NCBI RefSeq assembly: GCF_001544475.1
Contig: NZ_FCNW02000006.1
Span: forward strand, 1 to 64,000
Length of the DNA: 64,000 bases
Reading direction: 5' to 3'
Source: Caballeronia humi
GTDB taxonomy: Bacteria > Pseudomonadota > Gammaproteobacteria > Burkholderiales > Burkholderiaceae
In this document: positions 48,009-55,935 of the stretch, in pieces
How the letters are laid out: each line of letters begins with the position of its first letter
Position numbering within the stretch: the stretch's first letter is position 1
Notes under the pieces: model-generated
Seen by the model: only the letters and a program-made list of their open reading frames with translations
Databases searched by the model: none
Told to the model about the DNA's origin: nothing
Program-made: the position numbers and the translations under genes

Positions 48009-48210
48009 GACAGCGCGTTTAGTTTGTTTCAGCCTGTTTCGAAGTCGCCGCCATCGGCGAAGACGGTCTGCCCCTGGCCGAGCGTCTTTGATCGAAGCCT
48101 TGCGAGCAGTCATGGTCGAGCGTGGAAGCCTGAGCGCGCTCAAGTCTGATCTAGTTTGTTTCGAAGTCGCTGCCATCGGCGAAGACGGTTTGCCCCTGGC
48201 CGAGCGTCTT
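47977..48210. repeat. Imperfect tandem duplication (~110 bases) across the fliA / diguanylate-cyclase junction
   Basis: Copy A (47977-48088) and copy B (48102-48210) share long identical blocks, such as GAGCAGTC.TGGTCGAGCG and CCATCGGCGAAGACGGT. They differ by some substitutions and small indels. Each copy spans the 3' end of fliA and the 3' end of the minus-strand GGDEF gene. The true fliA end is in copy A and the true GGDEF end is in copy B, leaving a partial relic of each gene between them. Confidence 0.9.
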
Positions 48211-49245
48211 CGCGCGGTACATCGCGCGGTCGGCGGCGCGCATGAGCGTCGCGATGTCGCGAAACTGCGCGCCGACGCCGCCGTAGATCATGCACGCGCC
48301 GACACTCGCCGACACGCGCACCGTGCGGTCCTCGACCGACGTCAGCGTGGCGAGCATCGCGTGGATGCTGTCGGCCACCGCCAGCACGGCGGCGCGGTCC
48401 GGCACGTGACGCGCGAGCACGACGAATTCGTCGCCGCCCAGGCGCGCGACCGTGTCCGTCTTGCGCATGCGGCGTGTGAGAAGCGCGGCGAAGCCTTGCA
48501 GCAGCAGGTCGCCGGTCGCGTGGCCGTAGGTATCGTTCACTTCCTTGAAGCCGTCGAGATCGATCAGGAGTAGCGCGGACATGTCGGCTGCGTCGGTGGA
48601 AATCGCCGACATCGCCCGGCCGATGGTCTGTTCCAGCGCGTAACGGTTCGACAGGCCAGTGAGCGGATCGGTCGATGCCTGGCGCGCGAGATCGCGGTTC
48701 GCGTTGCCGAGCCGGTCGACGAGCACACTCAAATACACCGACGCCCCCAGCACCGACAGCGCCACGCCGAGCGCCGCCGGGCGATTCGCCTGCCACCACG
48801 GCTGCCAGGCTGCGAGCGCGGCGATCGCGACGAGCGCCGTCGCGCAGGATACGGCGAGCGTCGTCTTGCCGTAACGGCATCCCGAGCCGATCAGAAACCA
48901 GAACACGACCCACAATAGCGGCAGGCCGAGCGGCCCGCCGATCGCGATGCCGATCGCGACGAGCGCCTGATCCGCGATGGTCGTGATCACGAGCCGCACG
49001 CGCGACGGGCCGGCCATCGTCCGCACGGCGATCAGGCTCGCGGCCCCGTAGACGACATACACGGCGACGAAGATCACCATTTCCGCCGCATCGTGCGTCG
49101 GATGAAACCACGCGTACGCCAAGTACGCGACTAGCACCGCCGCACCCATCCAGACGCGCAGCATCGCTTGCTCGTGCTCGGGATTCCGATGCGCAGACCA
49201 TGCGAACGCATATCCCTGGCGCGCGGGTTCTTGCACCTGCTCCAT
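48151..49245 (-). CDS. Membrane diguanylate cyclase (GGDEF domain)
   Basis: A 364-residue protein with about six N-terminal membrane helices (roughly residues 30-190) and a C-terminal GGDEF domain. The active-site motif is ARLGGDEFVVLAR, and the product-inhibition site RxxD (RKTD) stands exactly five residues before GGDEF. It should make cyclic di-GMP from two GTP and be feedback-inhibited. The start at 49245 follows AAGGGGAGCCAGT; the frame extends to 49302. The gene converges with fliA, so a link to motility control is plausible. The sensed signal is unknown. Confidence 0.92.
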   Translation of the reverse strand: MEQVQEPARQGYAFAWSAHRNPEHEQAMLRVWMGAAVLVAYLAYAWFHPTHDAAEMVIFVAVYVVYGAASLIAVRTMAGPSRVRLVITTIADQALVAIGIAIGGPLGLPLLWVVFWFLIGSGCRYGKTTLAVSCATALVAIAALAAWQPWWQANRPAALGVALSVLGASVYLSVLVDRLGNANRDLARQASTDPLTGLSNRYALEQTIGRAMSAISTDAADMSALLLIDLDGFKEVNDTYGHATGDLLLQGFAALLTRRMRKTDTVARLGGDEFVVLARHVPDRAAVLAVADSIHAMLATLTSVEDRTVRVSASVGACMIYGGVGAQFRDIATLMRAADRAMYRAKTLGQGQTVFADGSDFETN

Positions 49246-49446
49246 ACTGGCTCCCCTTGGTCTGGGTCTTGGCCTTTTGTTTTGATGTCGATGGTTGTTC
49301 AATGGCGATCAAGGCGCCCATCGGACGAGGCGATATTCTGCATTTTTTTGAGACGGTACTGTGTTTGCTGTGACGGCCGGAAGCTTGCACGCTGAAGCTT
49401 TCGGGACGTAACGTGCGAGGTTCTTTACAGGCTCTTCAGGCGTTCA

Positions 49447-50436
49447 ATGCGAAACGACTCCCAGCTTTTCAGCGAATGGCTCCCCGTCTGCAACAGCGCC
49501 GACGTGCTCGCCGATCAGGCGCATGCGTTCGTCGTCGCGGATGAGCGGGTCGTCGTATGGCGCGATACGGCGGGCACGGCTCACGTTTGGCGTGACTACT
49601 GTCCGCACCGGGGCGCGCAACTATCGCTCGGAACGGTGACGGGCGACCAGATCACGTGTCCGTACCACGGATGGCGTTACGACATCGAAGGGCAGTGCCT
49701 GCATATTCCGTCGAATCCGTCGATCCGGCCGTCGAAGCGCGCTTGCACGAAGACCTATCTCGCGGAGGAGAAGTACGGTGTGGTGTGGGTATGTCTCGGC
49801 GAGCCGGCCTATGCGCTCGATTTCTTCCCCGAATACGCGACGGCCGGCGCGCGCACGATCAATCTCGCGCCGCAGGACGTGCGGTCGTCGGCGCCGCGTG
49901 TCGTGGAGAATTTTCTCGATATGGCGCATTTTCCGTTCGTGCACACGGGAATTCTCGGCGAGCACGCGTTCGCGGAAGTGCCGGACTACGAGGTATCGGA
50001 GACGAACGACGGGCTCGTCGCGCGACAATGCCGGTTCTGGCAGCCGGCGGGTTTGCCGGGGCAGGGCGGCGGCGCGTTGATCGAGTATGTGTATCGGGTG
50101 AAGCGGCCGTTGATTGCGAGTCTCACCAAGATGGCGGCGAGTGGGCAGGGCGCGCTGCATATCATGCTGGCGGCGTCGCCGGTAAGCGGTGAAGAGACGC
50201 GTGCCTGGCTCGTGTCGGTTCACGAGGATGAGACTGAGCACGCGGATCAGGAGCTTTACGACTTCAATATGGAGATATTGATGCAGGACACCCCAATCGT
50301 GGAGTCGCAATATCCGAAGTATTTGCCGCTCGATCCGGCGGCGGAACTGCATCAGCGGTGCGATCGGATGTCGGTGGCGTATCGGAGGTGGCTGGCGGGG
50401 CTGGGGTTTGCGTATGGGACTTCGCTGGGGGTTTGA
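49447..50436 (+). CDS. Rieske non-haem iron oxygenase, catalytic subunit
   Basis: A 329-residue oxygenase. The Rieske [2Fe-2S] ligands are Cys52, His54, Cys71 and His74 (CPHRG...CPYHGW). The mononuclear iron ligands His161 and His166 are in ENFLDMAHFPFVHTG. Size and sequence resemble the O-demethylase / aromatic-ring oxygenase alpha subunits (vanillate-demethylase type). No reductase gene is adjacent, so electrons must come from elsewhere. Substrate unknown. It is the last gene before the tRNA-Arg-associated island, with an ATG start at 49447 that lacks a strong ribosome site. Confidence 0.87.
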   Translation: MRNDSQLFSEWLPVCNSADVLADQAHAFVVADERVVVWRDTAGTAHVWRDYCPHRGAQLSLGTVTGDQITCPYHGWRYDIEGQCLHIPSNPSIRPSKRACTKTYLAEEKYGVVWVCLGEPAYALDFFPEYATAGARTINLAPQDVRSSAPRVVENFLDMAHFPFVHTGILGEHAFAEVPDYEVSETNDGLVARQCRFWQPAGLPGQGGGALIEYVYRVKRPLIASLTKMAASGQGALHIMLAASPVSGEETRAWLVSVHEDETEHADQELYDFNMEILMQDTPIVESQYPKYLPLDPAAELHQRCDRMSVAYRRWLAGLGFAYGTSLGV

Positions 50437-50627
50437 GGCTTCAGTCTTGCGAGAATTCGTTGCCGTTGAGGGCGATGGTGGTGAGGGCGGCTTGAAAGGC
50501 GAAGCGACATTGAGGCGTGGTTGACAAGACGCTCGTCGATCGGCTTATGGGCAGACAGACAGAGCGACTTTTCGGTGTAAATGATTGACGACGATTACGG
50601 CTAGCCGACAGATCAAAAGGCGTATTC

Positions 50628-50654
50628 TTGGTGAGCCCGGCTGGGATCGAACCA
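50628..50654. repeat. Distal attachment site (att repeat) of a tRNA-Arg island
   Basis: 27 bases beginning TTGGTGAGCCCGG match the 3' end of the tRNA-Arg gene at 54605-54631 with a single A/C difference, after which the sequences diverge. This is the typical displaced tRNA fragment left at the far end of an element integrated into a tRNA 3' end. Confidence 0.85.
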
Positions 50655-50662
50655 CACTACTG

Positions 50663-51226
50663 ATGATCAGAAGCGCACAGGAAGACGTGCGCGAGATTTC
50701 GGGCATCGCGTCGACGCCGACGCCAGACCGTTACGCCGATGTCGTTGACCCGCTCGGCGTGAAATTCGCGACGCCGCTTCCGTTGCTGGTCGCACACGAC
50801 CATACGAAAGGCGTCGGTTCCGTGGTGTTAGGTGCGGCCTCGAAAACCGGCATTGCGTTCAAGGCTGTGATTGCCCGAATCGAACAGCCGGGGCCGCTGA
50901 ACACGCTTTGTGACGACGCAGGGGCCGCAGTAAAGTTGGGCCTGCTGCGAACGGTCAGCATCGGTTTTCGTCCGCTCGAATCCACGCCGATTCAAGGCGG
51001 CGGCTTGCGCTTTACGAGATGGGAGTGGTTGGAATTGAGTCTGGTCAGCATCCCCGCGTACCCGGACGCCGTGATTACCGACGCCCGCGCCATGACGCCT
51101 GCCGAAGCGGAAGTTGAACGCATCCTTGCGGGAGAAAGGGTGCTTCGCCTGGTCGTGAAGCGCGGGCCAGCTATCGTCGTGCGCCTTGCAGATCTGTACA
51201 GCGTTTCGGCGCGCGGCCATGAATAG
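50663..51226 (+). CDS. HK97-family prohead protease (orphan phage gene)
   Basis: A 187-residue protein resembling caudovirus prohead proteases, which cleave scaffold and capsid during head assembly. Evidence is REISGIASTPTPDRYADVVD, a catalytic His in LLVAHDHTKG (residue 45 or 47) and the Ser-containing TVSIGFRPLES (Ser99). The ELSLVSIPAYPDAVI ending of the fold follows. The frame is open from 50585, but that part includes the att repeat, so ATG 50663 is more likely. Capsid and portal genes that normally flank it are absent. The N-terminus begins almost at the att site, so it may be trimmed by integration. Confidence 0.78.
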   Translation: MIRSAQEDVREISGIASTPTPDRYADVVDPLGVKFATPLPLLVAHDHTKGVGSVVLGAASKTGIAFKAVIARIEQPGPLNTLCDDAGAAVKLGLLRTVSIGFRPLESTPIQGGGLRFTRWEWLELSLVSIPAYPDAVITDARAMTPAEAEVERILAGERVLRLVVKRGPAIVVRLADLYSVSARGHE

Positions 51227-51667
51227 GACTACGCGTCGGGAGCGCGTGATACCGCGCGCTGGTACTTGTTCCGAGGATGAAAGGTTTTAGCGGCATCGCG
51301 TCAGCCGCCGTGCGTGGATTGCTTTCGACTTTCGGAGACTTCCGGAGGACGACGCTTATCAGCCGAGGCCTTGAAAGCGCAAGGGTACTCGGTTTTCGGT
51401 GTCGCTTTTCCCTCTCCGAGTCGCTGTCAGGCCAATATAACGGGTACTAAAGGGGCACCGCCTCTTTGGAACGCCGCTTTCAGCATCCGCTGTCGTATGG
51501 ACTCGACCCAGAGTTGGCATCCGGATATCCTTCTTCTGCGGCGTCGGGGACGTGGACGAATACAACATGTTTTGCCTATATGCTCCATTTTGTGTTGCAA
51601 TTCGAAACCATCAAAAAAACTCTGCCGCGCGCGTGAAAAGCAACGGCCTGTCTACACCGGGGTACAA
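51227..51667. other. 441-base gap inside the island
   Basis: Base composition falls from GC-rich to AT-rich across this stretch. It could contain a 57-codon frame (51277-51450), but that has no family resemblance and a poor ribosome site. The major capsid gene expected after a prohead protease is not there. The promoter of the SIR2 gene should be in the last 150 bases, though I found no strong match. Confidence 0.45.
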
Positions 51668-54142
51668 ATGATCGAAAAACTCAATCCTCAGCAATTTAAA
51701 GCAATGGACGTAGACATTCCCTCGCTCGTCGAGACTATTTCAGGCGGCAGGGCTGTTCTTTTTGTTGGGTCAGGGTTTGCGAGGAATGCCATCGCGTTGG
51801 ACGGTACGAAGTTTCCAACTGCAGAGGTGCTGGCCCGTGATATCGGGACACTCGGTGGATTTGACTCGGACAACGATCTCCGTTATGCATCTGAAAAATA
51901 CCTACGCATGAATTCAGGCGACCAGCTTGTTACGATGCTTTTGGATGCGTTCACTGTGAAAGAGGTACTTCCACATCAAAAAATTATCGCAACCGCTCCT
52001 TGGCGACGAATCTACACGACAAACTATGATTTAGTTATAGAGGAGGCTGCAAAAAGTACTGGATTAAGGATCGAGCCTGCTGATTTAAGCGACTCTCCTA
52101 AAGATTATCTGGCAAAAAAATCCACCTGCGTTCATTTGAATGGGTCTATTCGCAATCTGCGAGCAGAAGATTTGAATAATCGCTTTAAGCTGACGTCATC
52201 ATCTTATCTTTCTGCAGAAACTTTCACCAATTCTGCCTGGCATTTCCCATTCAAGCGGGATTTGGAGATGTGCACGGCATTGGTATTTGTCGGGTACTCC
52301 TTATATGACATCGAGATTCAAAAAATACTTTATGAAAATCCCGATTTTGCACAAAAGACATTTTTCGTAACATCACCGACCGTTTCCGAACGGGAGCGTT
52401 TCACTCTCGCCCCCTTTGGAAATTGCCTCACAATTGGTGCAGAGAGCTTTGCCGAGCACATAACCCTCCTTCTGCCGAAGTCATTAACTGAGCGCAGCGC
52501 AGACGTATTGACTAGCTTCAAAAAGTATGAACTTTGCGAAGATAAAAAAGCGCCTAGGGACGCTGACGCTGAACGCTTCTTGATGATCGGAGACGTCGGT
52601 GACGCATTGTTGGAGACAAGCCTTCTCGTTGGGGAAGGTGCACCTCTAGCGGTTCGTCGGACAGATGTGAATATTGCAGCAGACGCGGCAACAAAAGGAT
52701 TCCATATAGCTGTTATATCTGACTTCGGTAATGGAAAATCCGTTTTCTTGCGCTGCCTAACAATTTTGATGGCGCAGAAGGGCAACGATATTTACATCGT
52801 GGATAATCCTGATGACTACAACAGGGAAGATCTCGAGATCCTAGCGAAATCGGGCAAGCGCGCGCTCTTGGTAATTGACAGCTACGATCAGCATGCGGAT
52901 TTTTTTCAGCATTTTTCTGACTTATCGCCCGCAAACGTCTCGTTGCTGATCGCAGCTCGCACCACTAAACATGAGCGAATGCAAGATACTTTAAACAGAT
53001 TAAAGATTAACGTGCGGGAGTTCGTCATCGACGAGCTTGATAATAAAGAGGTAGAAAAATTTGTTGATATAGTTGATAACGTTGGGTTATGGGCGGATCT
53101 TGTAACGCTCGGCGCGGACAGCAAAGCAAATTTGATAAAGATAAAGCACCGTGGTCAATTTCAGCAGACGTTACTAACCATTTTGCAAGCGCCTCAGATG
53201 GTAACGCGAGTTGCTGAAATCGTTAAATCCATATTCACCAAGAACACTTACAAGGACACCGTTTTTGCAATTAGTGTTCTTGGTGCATTAGATTTTCCTC
53301 TCAAGCCCAGCCTTATTTCAGAGGTGGCTGGCAATGACGAGATTTACACCTCCGCATTGCGAAACAATGAAGATTTCAAAAGTCTCGCCAGAATTGAACA
53401 CGGCTCGGTCTTTGCAAGGTCAAGCGTATTTTGCTTGTCACTAATTCGAAATCATTTCGTTTCAACATACATAGTTGATCAGCTACTAGCTATTGCCAAG
53501 AGGATGGATGAACATGGAGCGAGTAATCCGCAAAGCGAGGTTTTAAAAGCCTTACTTCGATTTTCTGGGGTTGAGCGTCTTTTCCCGGAGCGTCAAAGAA
53601 TTAATAACCTTGTTAGGTATTATGAGGAAGTTAAGAGGCGTGTTACTTGGCTTAAACAGGATCCTCACTACTGGCTTCAATTTGGAATGGCTTTGCTTGC
53701 ACATGACGAATATTCAAAAAGCCAGCGAATGCTAACCCAAGCATATGAGTGGGCAGAAAAAAAGAATAATTACCATACTATGCACATTGATATGCAACAA
53801 AGCCGTTTGTACATGAAGATGTCGGCTAAAGAGATTGACGCAACTCAAAGCTTCAATTGCTTTAAAAAAGGGGTCGAGTTCTTGAGAAGGGTTCCTGATG
53901 ATGTCACAAAATTTAAGTACCTTGACAATGTAGCCCCGATTTTCTCGGCAAGATTCGAAAATTTCAGCCATGGCCAGAAAATAGAATTCGTCAAATCCTG
54001 CGAAAAATTCGCCCGAGAAATGGACGCTTTTATTGCTCGTGACGGCGGTTCCTCCGGTGCTGAGCGGAGATTATCCGACGCTAGGGCTAAGCTTGAAAAC
54101 ATAATAAGCGGTGGCTTGAAAAAGATCGAAACTATGGCTTGA
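51668..54142 (+). CDS. SIR2-like NADase fused to a STAND-type P-loop NTPase; putative anti-phage protein
   Basis: An 824-residue protein in three parts. Residues of about 1-270 are a SIR2-like domain: nucleotide loop FVGSGFARN (32-40), TTNYD (117-121, catalytic Asn119), HLNGS (156-160, catalytic His156) and GYSLYD (209-214). Next is a P-loop ATPase, Walker A DFGNGKS (352-358) and Walker B LLVIDSYD (400-407). The region beyond about residue 480 is helical, TPR-like, as in phage-sensing STAND proteins. Known SIR2 defence proteins deplete NAD+ on infection. The frame is open from 51314, but ATG 51668 begins the conserved part. It is far richer in A/T than its neighbours, a sign of transfer. No partner gene is present. 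Confidence 0.8.
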   Translation: MIEKLNPQQFKAMDVDIPSLVETISGGRAVLFVGSGFARNAIALDGTKFPTAEVLARDIGTLGGFDSDNDLRYASEKYLRMNSGDQLVTMLLDAFTVKEVLPHQKIIATAPWRRIYTTNYDLVIEEAAKSTGLRIEPADLSDSPKDYLAKKSTCVHLNGSIRNLRAEDLNNRFKLTSSSYLSAETFTNSAWHFPFKRDLEMCTALVFVGYSLYDIEIQKILYENPDFAQKTFFVTSPTVSERERFTLAPFGNCLTIGAESFAEHITLLLPKSLTERSADVLTSFKKYELCEDKKAPRDADAERFLMIGDVGDALLETSLLVGEGAPLAVRRTDVNIAADAATKGFHIAVISDFGNGKSVFLRCLTILMAQKGNDIYIVDNPDDYNREDLEILAKSGKRALLVIDSYDQHADFFQHFSDLSPANVSLLIAARTTKHERMQDTLNRLKINVREFVIDELDNKEVEKFVDIVDNVGLWADLVTLGADSKANLIKIKHRGQFQQTLLTILQAPQMVTRVAEIVKSIFTKNTYKDTVFAISVLGALDFPLKPSLISEVAGNDEIYTSALRNNEDFKSLARIEHGSVFARSSVFCLSLIRNHFVSTYIVDQLLAIAKRMDEHGASNPQSEVLKALLRFSGVERLFPERQRINNLVRYYEEVKRRVTWLKQDPHYWLQFGMALLAHDEYSKSQRMLTQAYEWAEKKNNYHTMHIDMQQSRLYMKMSAKEIDATQSFNCFKKGVEFLRRVPDDVTKFKYLDNVAPIFSARFENFSHGQKIEFVKSCEKFAREMDAFIARDGGSSGAERRLSDARAKLENIISGGLKKIETMA

Positions 54143-54604
54143 AGCATGAAACGCGAACCTTGTTTCACGTGTCCGGTTCTCCCGAGTGAGCGACACGGCG
54201 GCCCGTGAATCCGAACGAGGCGGTGAGTCTTCCCAAGAATGCATGGCTTCCTCTAGCGTGAGATTCGCGGCGCTCCTCCATCGCTCCAAGGCTTTTCGCG
54301 ACGCGCAAACGACAAAGCCCCTTCCAGTGCTGGTTGGGGCTCCAAGTATTGTGACGGCGCGCACGGCCTAACAGATGATGCAAGTAGGGACCAAGGTCGC
54401 GGGACGGACGGACCCCGTTATCGTCCGTGCCGGTTCGTAACAGTCATTCGCGGTCTACCGTGACCCTTCAGGAGGACGCAATATCCGACAGCGGCATAGA
54501 GCCTCAAAGCGCGGCACCATCGGAAAAGTTAGCCGAGAATTTCCGTCAGTTTCCGTACGGCCAGATGAGGAGGGTTGCGAGAATCGCTGAGATCCTTGTG
54601 AGAA
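54143..54604. other. 462-base gap between the SIR2 gene and tRNA-Arg
   Basis: No gene is recognised. A small hairpin (AGCCCC...GGGGCT with inner CCAG/CTGG, about 54316-54341) resembles a terminator without a T run. The open frame at 54427-54687 owes its second half to the tRNA read on the wrong strand. An integrase gene would be expected here next to the tRNA and is missing. Confidence 0.45.
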
Positions 54605-54631
54605 TTGGTGCGCCCGGCTGGGATCGAACCA
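54605..54631. repeat. Proximal attachment site inside the tRNA-Arg 3' end
   Basis: The 27 bases beginning TTGGTGCGCCCGG, covering the CCA end, acceptor stem and T-arm of tRNA-Arg, are repeated at 50628-50654 with one mismatch. The tRNA gene stays complete on this side. Confidence 0.85.
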
Positions 54632-54681
54632 GCAACCCCTGCCTTCGGAGGGCAGTACTCTATCCATTGAGCTACGGGCGC
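54606..54681 (-). tRNA. tRNA-Arg (anticodon CCG)
   Basis: A 76-base tRNA on the minus strand with encoded CCA. The acceptor arm GCGCCCG pairs with CGGGCGC. The anticodon stem CTGCC/GGCAG encloses the loop CTCCGAA, giving anticodon CCG for codon CGG. The T-arm has GGTTCGATCCC. It is the integration target of the adjacent island. Confidence 0.97.
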
Positions 54682-54888
54682 ATTTGAAGCGAAGGCACCG
54701 CCAAACCAGCGTGAAACAAGCCTGGAGCAGCGCCGATGCGAGTCCGAGAGGATACCTGTTTTCGCTCGATCCGTCCATCGGACGGGGCTGGACAGCCCTT
54801 TCCGACGCCCTCGAACAACCCGTCGCGATGCGGGTAAACGCGCCTCACCCGCACTGGGCGGCGCGCGCCGTCCGTTAAGCGTTCCGTC

Positions 54889-54894
54889 TATAAT
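54889..54894 (+). promoter_or_regulatory. Candidate -10 element of the cytochrome c gene
   Basis: A consensus TATAAT lies about 80 bases before the cytochrome start. No clear -35 is seen at the right spacing. Confidence 0.4.
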
Positions 54895-54974
54895 CGTCCG
54901 TGCTGTACGGAAGTTGCCGTTGCTGTCACGCTGTCGCTGAACGACTCACACATAAAACGGGAGACGAGACAAGC

Positions 54975-55865
54975 ATGAGTGAAGCACCCCACGGAGCCCT
55001 GATCAAAACGCCCGGCCAGCTCATCGCAGCGGTCATCGCCGGGTTTGCCGTTCCCATCGTCATCATCATTCTGCTCGCGGTGTACGTGAACAACACGCCA
55101 CGCACCGGCGCGGGCACCGACATGTTCTCCGATGCCTCCGTCGCGGCGCGCATCGCGCCCGTCGCGCAGGTCGATATCCGCGATGCCAACGCGCCGCGCG
55201 TATTCAAGACGGGCGAGCAGGTCTACAAGGCCGTCTGCTCGACCTGCCACGCGGCGGGCACGGCAGGCGCCCCGAAATTCGGCGATGCCGGGAGCTGGGC
55301 GCCGCGCGTCGCTGAAGGCTACGACACGCTGCTGCACAACGCGCTGAACGGCAAGGGCGCGATGCCGGCGCGCGGCGGCACGAGCCCCGACGATTACAGC
55401 GACTTCGAAATCGGCCGGGCGATCGTCTATATGGCGAACGGCAGCGGCGGCAAGCTGGAAGAGCCGAAGCAACCGGCGCCGGGAGCGGCGGCTACGGCGG
55501 CGGCTCCTGCAGCGCCCGCTTCAGGTGCGCAGGGCGATTCGCAAGCCGCGGCCGCCGTCGCCGCACTGGCTTCCGTACCGCAGACGGCCGCGGCACCGGC
55601 GGCCGGCGCGCAGAGCGCGGATGCTTCGCAGGCGGGCAAGGCGCTCTACACGCAGGTGTGTCAGGCATGCCACGCGGCGGGCGTGCTGAACGCGCCGAAG
55701 TTCGGCGACAAGGCCGCCTGGGCCGAACGCCTGAAGGAACCGATGGACACCGTCTATGGCTACGCGCTTAAAGGCAAGGGCGCGATGCCGCCGAAGGGCG
55801 GATCGAATGCATCCGACGCCGATGTGAAAGCCGCAGTCGACTATATGGTCAGCGCGGCGAAGTAA
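54975..55865 (+). CDS. Membrane-anchored dihaem cytochrome c (c5 type)
   Basis: A 296-residue protein with one N-terminal membrane anchor (IAAVIAGFAVPIVIIILLAVYV) and two similar class I cytochrome domains. Each has a haem site (CSTCHAAG near residue 87 and CQACHAAG near 226) and a late Met ligand in the repeated KGAMP segment. The domains are joined by an Ala/Pro/Gly-rich linker of about 60 residues, suggesting internal duplication. It should carry electrons on the periplasmic face. The frame is open from 54900; the ATG at 54975 gives the anchor its normal start. Confidence 0.92.
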   Translation: MSEAPHGALIKTPGQLIAAVIAGFAVPIVIIILLAVYVNNTPRTGAGTDMFSDASVAARIAPVAQVDIRDANAPRVFKTGEQVYKAVCSTCHAAGTAGAPKFGDAGSWAPRVAEGYDTLLHNALNGKGAMPARGGTSPDDYSDFEIGRAIVYMANGSGGKLEEPKQPAPGAAATAAAPAAPASGAQGDSQAAAAVAALASVPQTAAAPAAGAQSADASQAGKALYTQVCQACHAAGVLNAPKFGDKAAWAERLKEPMDTVYGYALKGKGAMPPKGGSNASDADVKAAVDYMVSAAK

Positions 55866-55884
55866 TCGGATCGACGGCCAATGC

Positions 55885-55922
55885 AAAGGCCCTGCGAATG
55901 GCAGCATTCGCAGGGCCTTTTT
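55885..55922. terminator. Rho-independent terminator between convergent genes
   Basis: A perfect 15-base-pair stem (AAAGGCCCTGCGAAT, 55885-55899, with its complement 55906-55920), six-base loop and T run on the plus strand. It separates the cytochrome gene from the minus-strand rep gene ending at 55936. Confidence 0.9.
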
Positions 55923-55935
55923 GAATAAGACAGCT

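Larger units (their letters stand above)
50628..54631. mobile_element. 4.0-kb tRNA-Arg-integrated island carrying a SIR2-STAND defence gene and a phage prohead protease
   Basis: The island is bounded by the 27-base att repeats and lies on the 3' side of the tRNA gene, the usual geometry for tyrosine-recombinase integration. It contains a phage-type prohead protease directly at the far att, an AT-rich SIR2/P-loop protein and about 460 bases of non-coding sequence next to the tRNA. No integrase or other phage genes were found. It is therefore a decayed prophage or satellite, or a defence cassette that moves with help from elsewhere. Confidence 0.75.

Noticed and set aside
50585-50662. N-terminal extension of the prohead protease containing GEPGWDRTT
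   Set aside because: That peptide comes from the att repeat (tRNA fragment), so the extension is an integration by-product; the ATG at 50663 is preferred.
51277-51450. 57-residue frame between the prohead protease and the SIR2 gene
   Set aside because: Considered as a capsid remnant, but no recognisable capsid sequence and a poorly spaced ribosome site; not supportable.
54161-54171. TGTTTCACGTG half of a parS after the SIR2 gene
   Set aside because: The right arm is absent (GTCCGG follows), far from the par locus, so treated as chance.
54427-54687. 86-residue plus-strand frame ending GAPGWDRTSNPCLRRAV
   Set aside because: The tail is the familiar false translation of a tRNA-Arg gene read from the opposite strand; the rest has no family resemblance.
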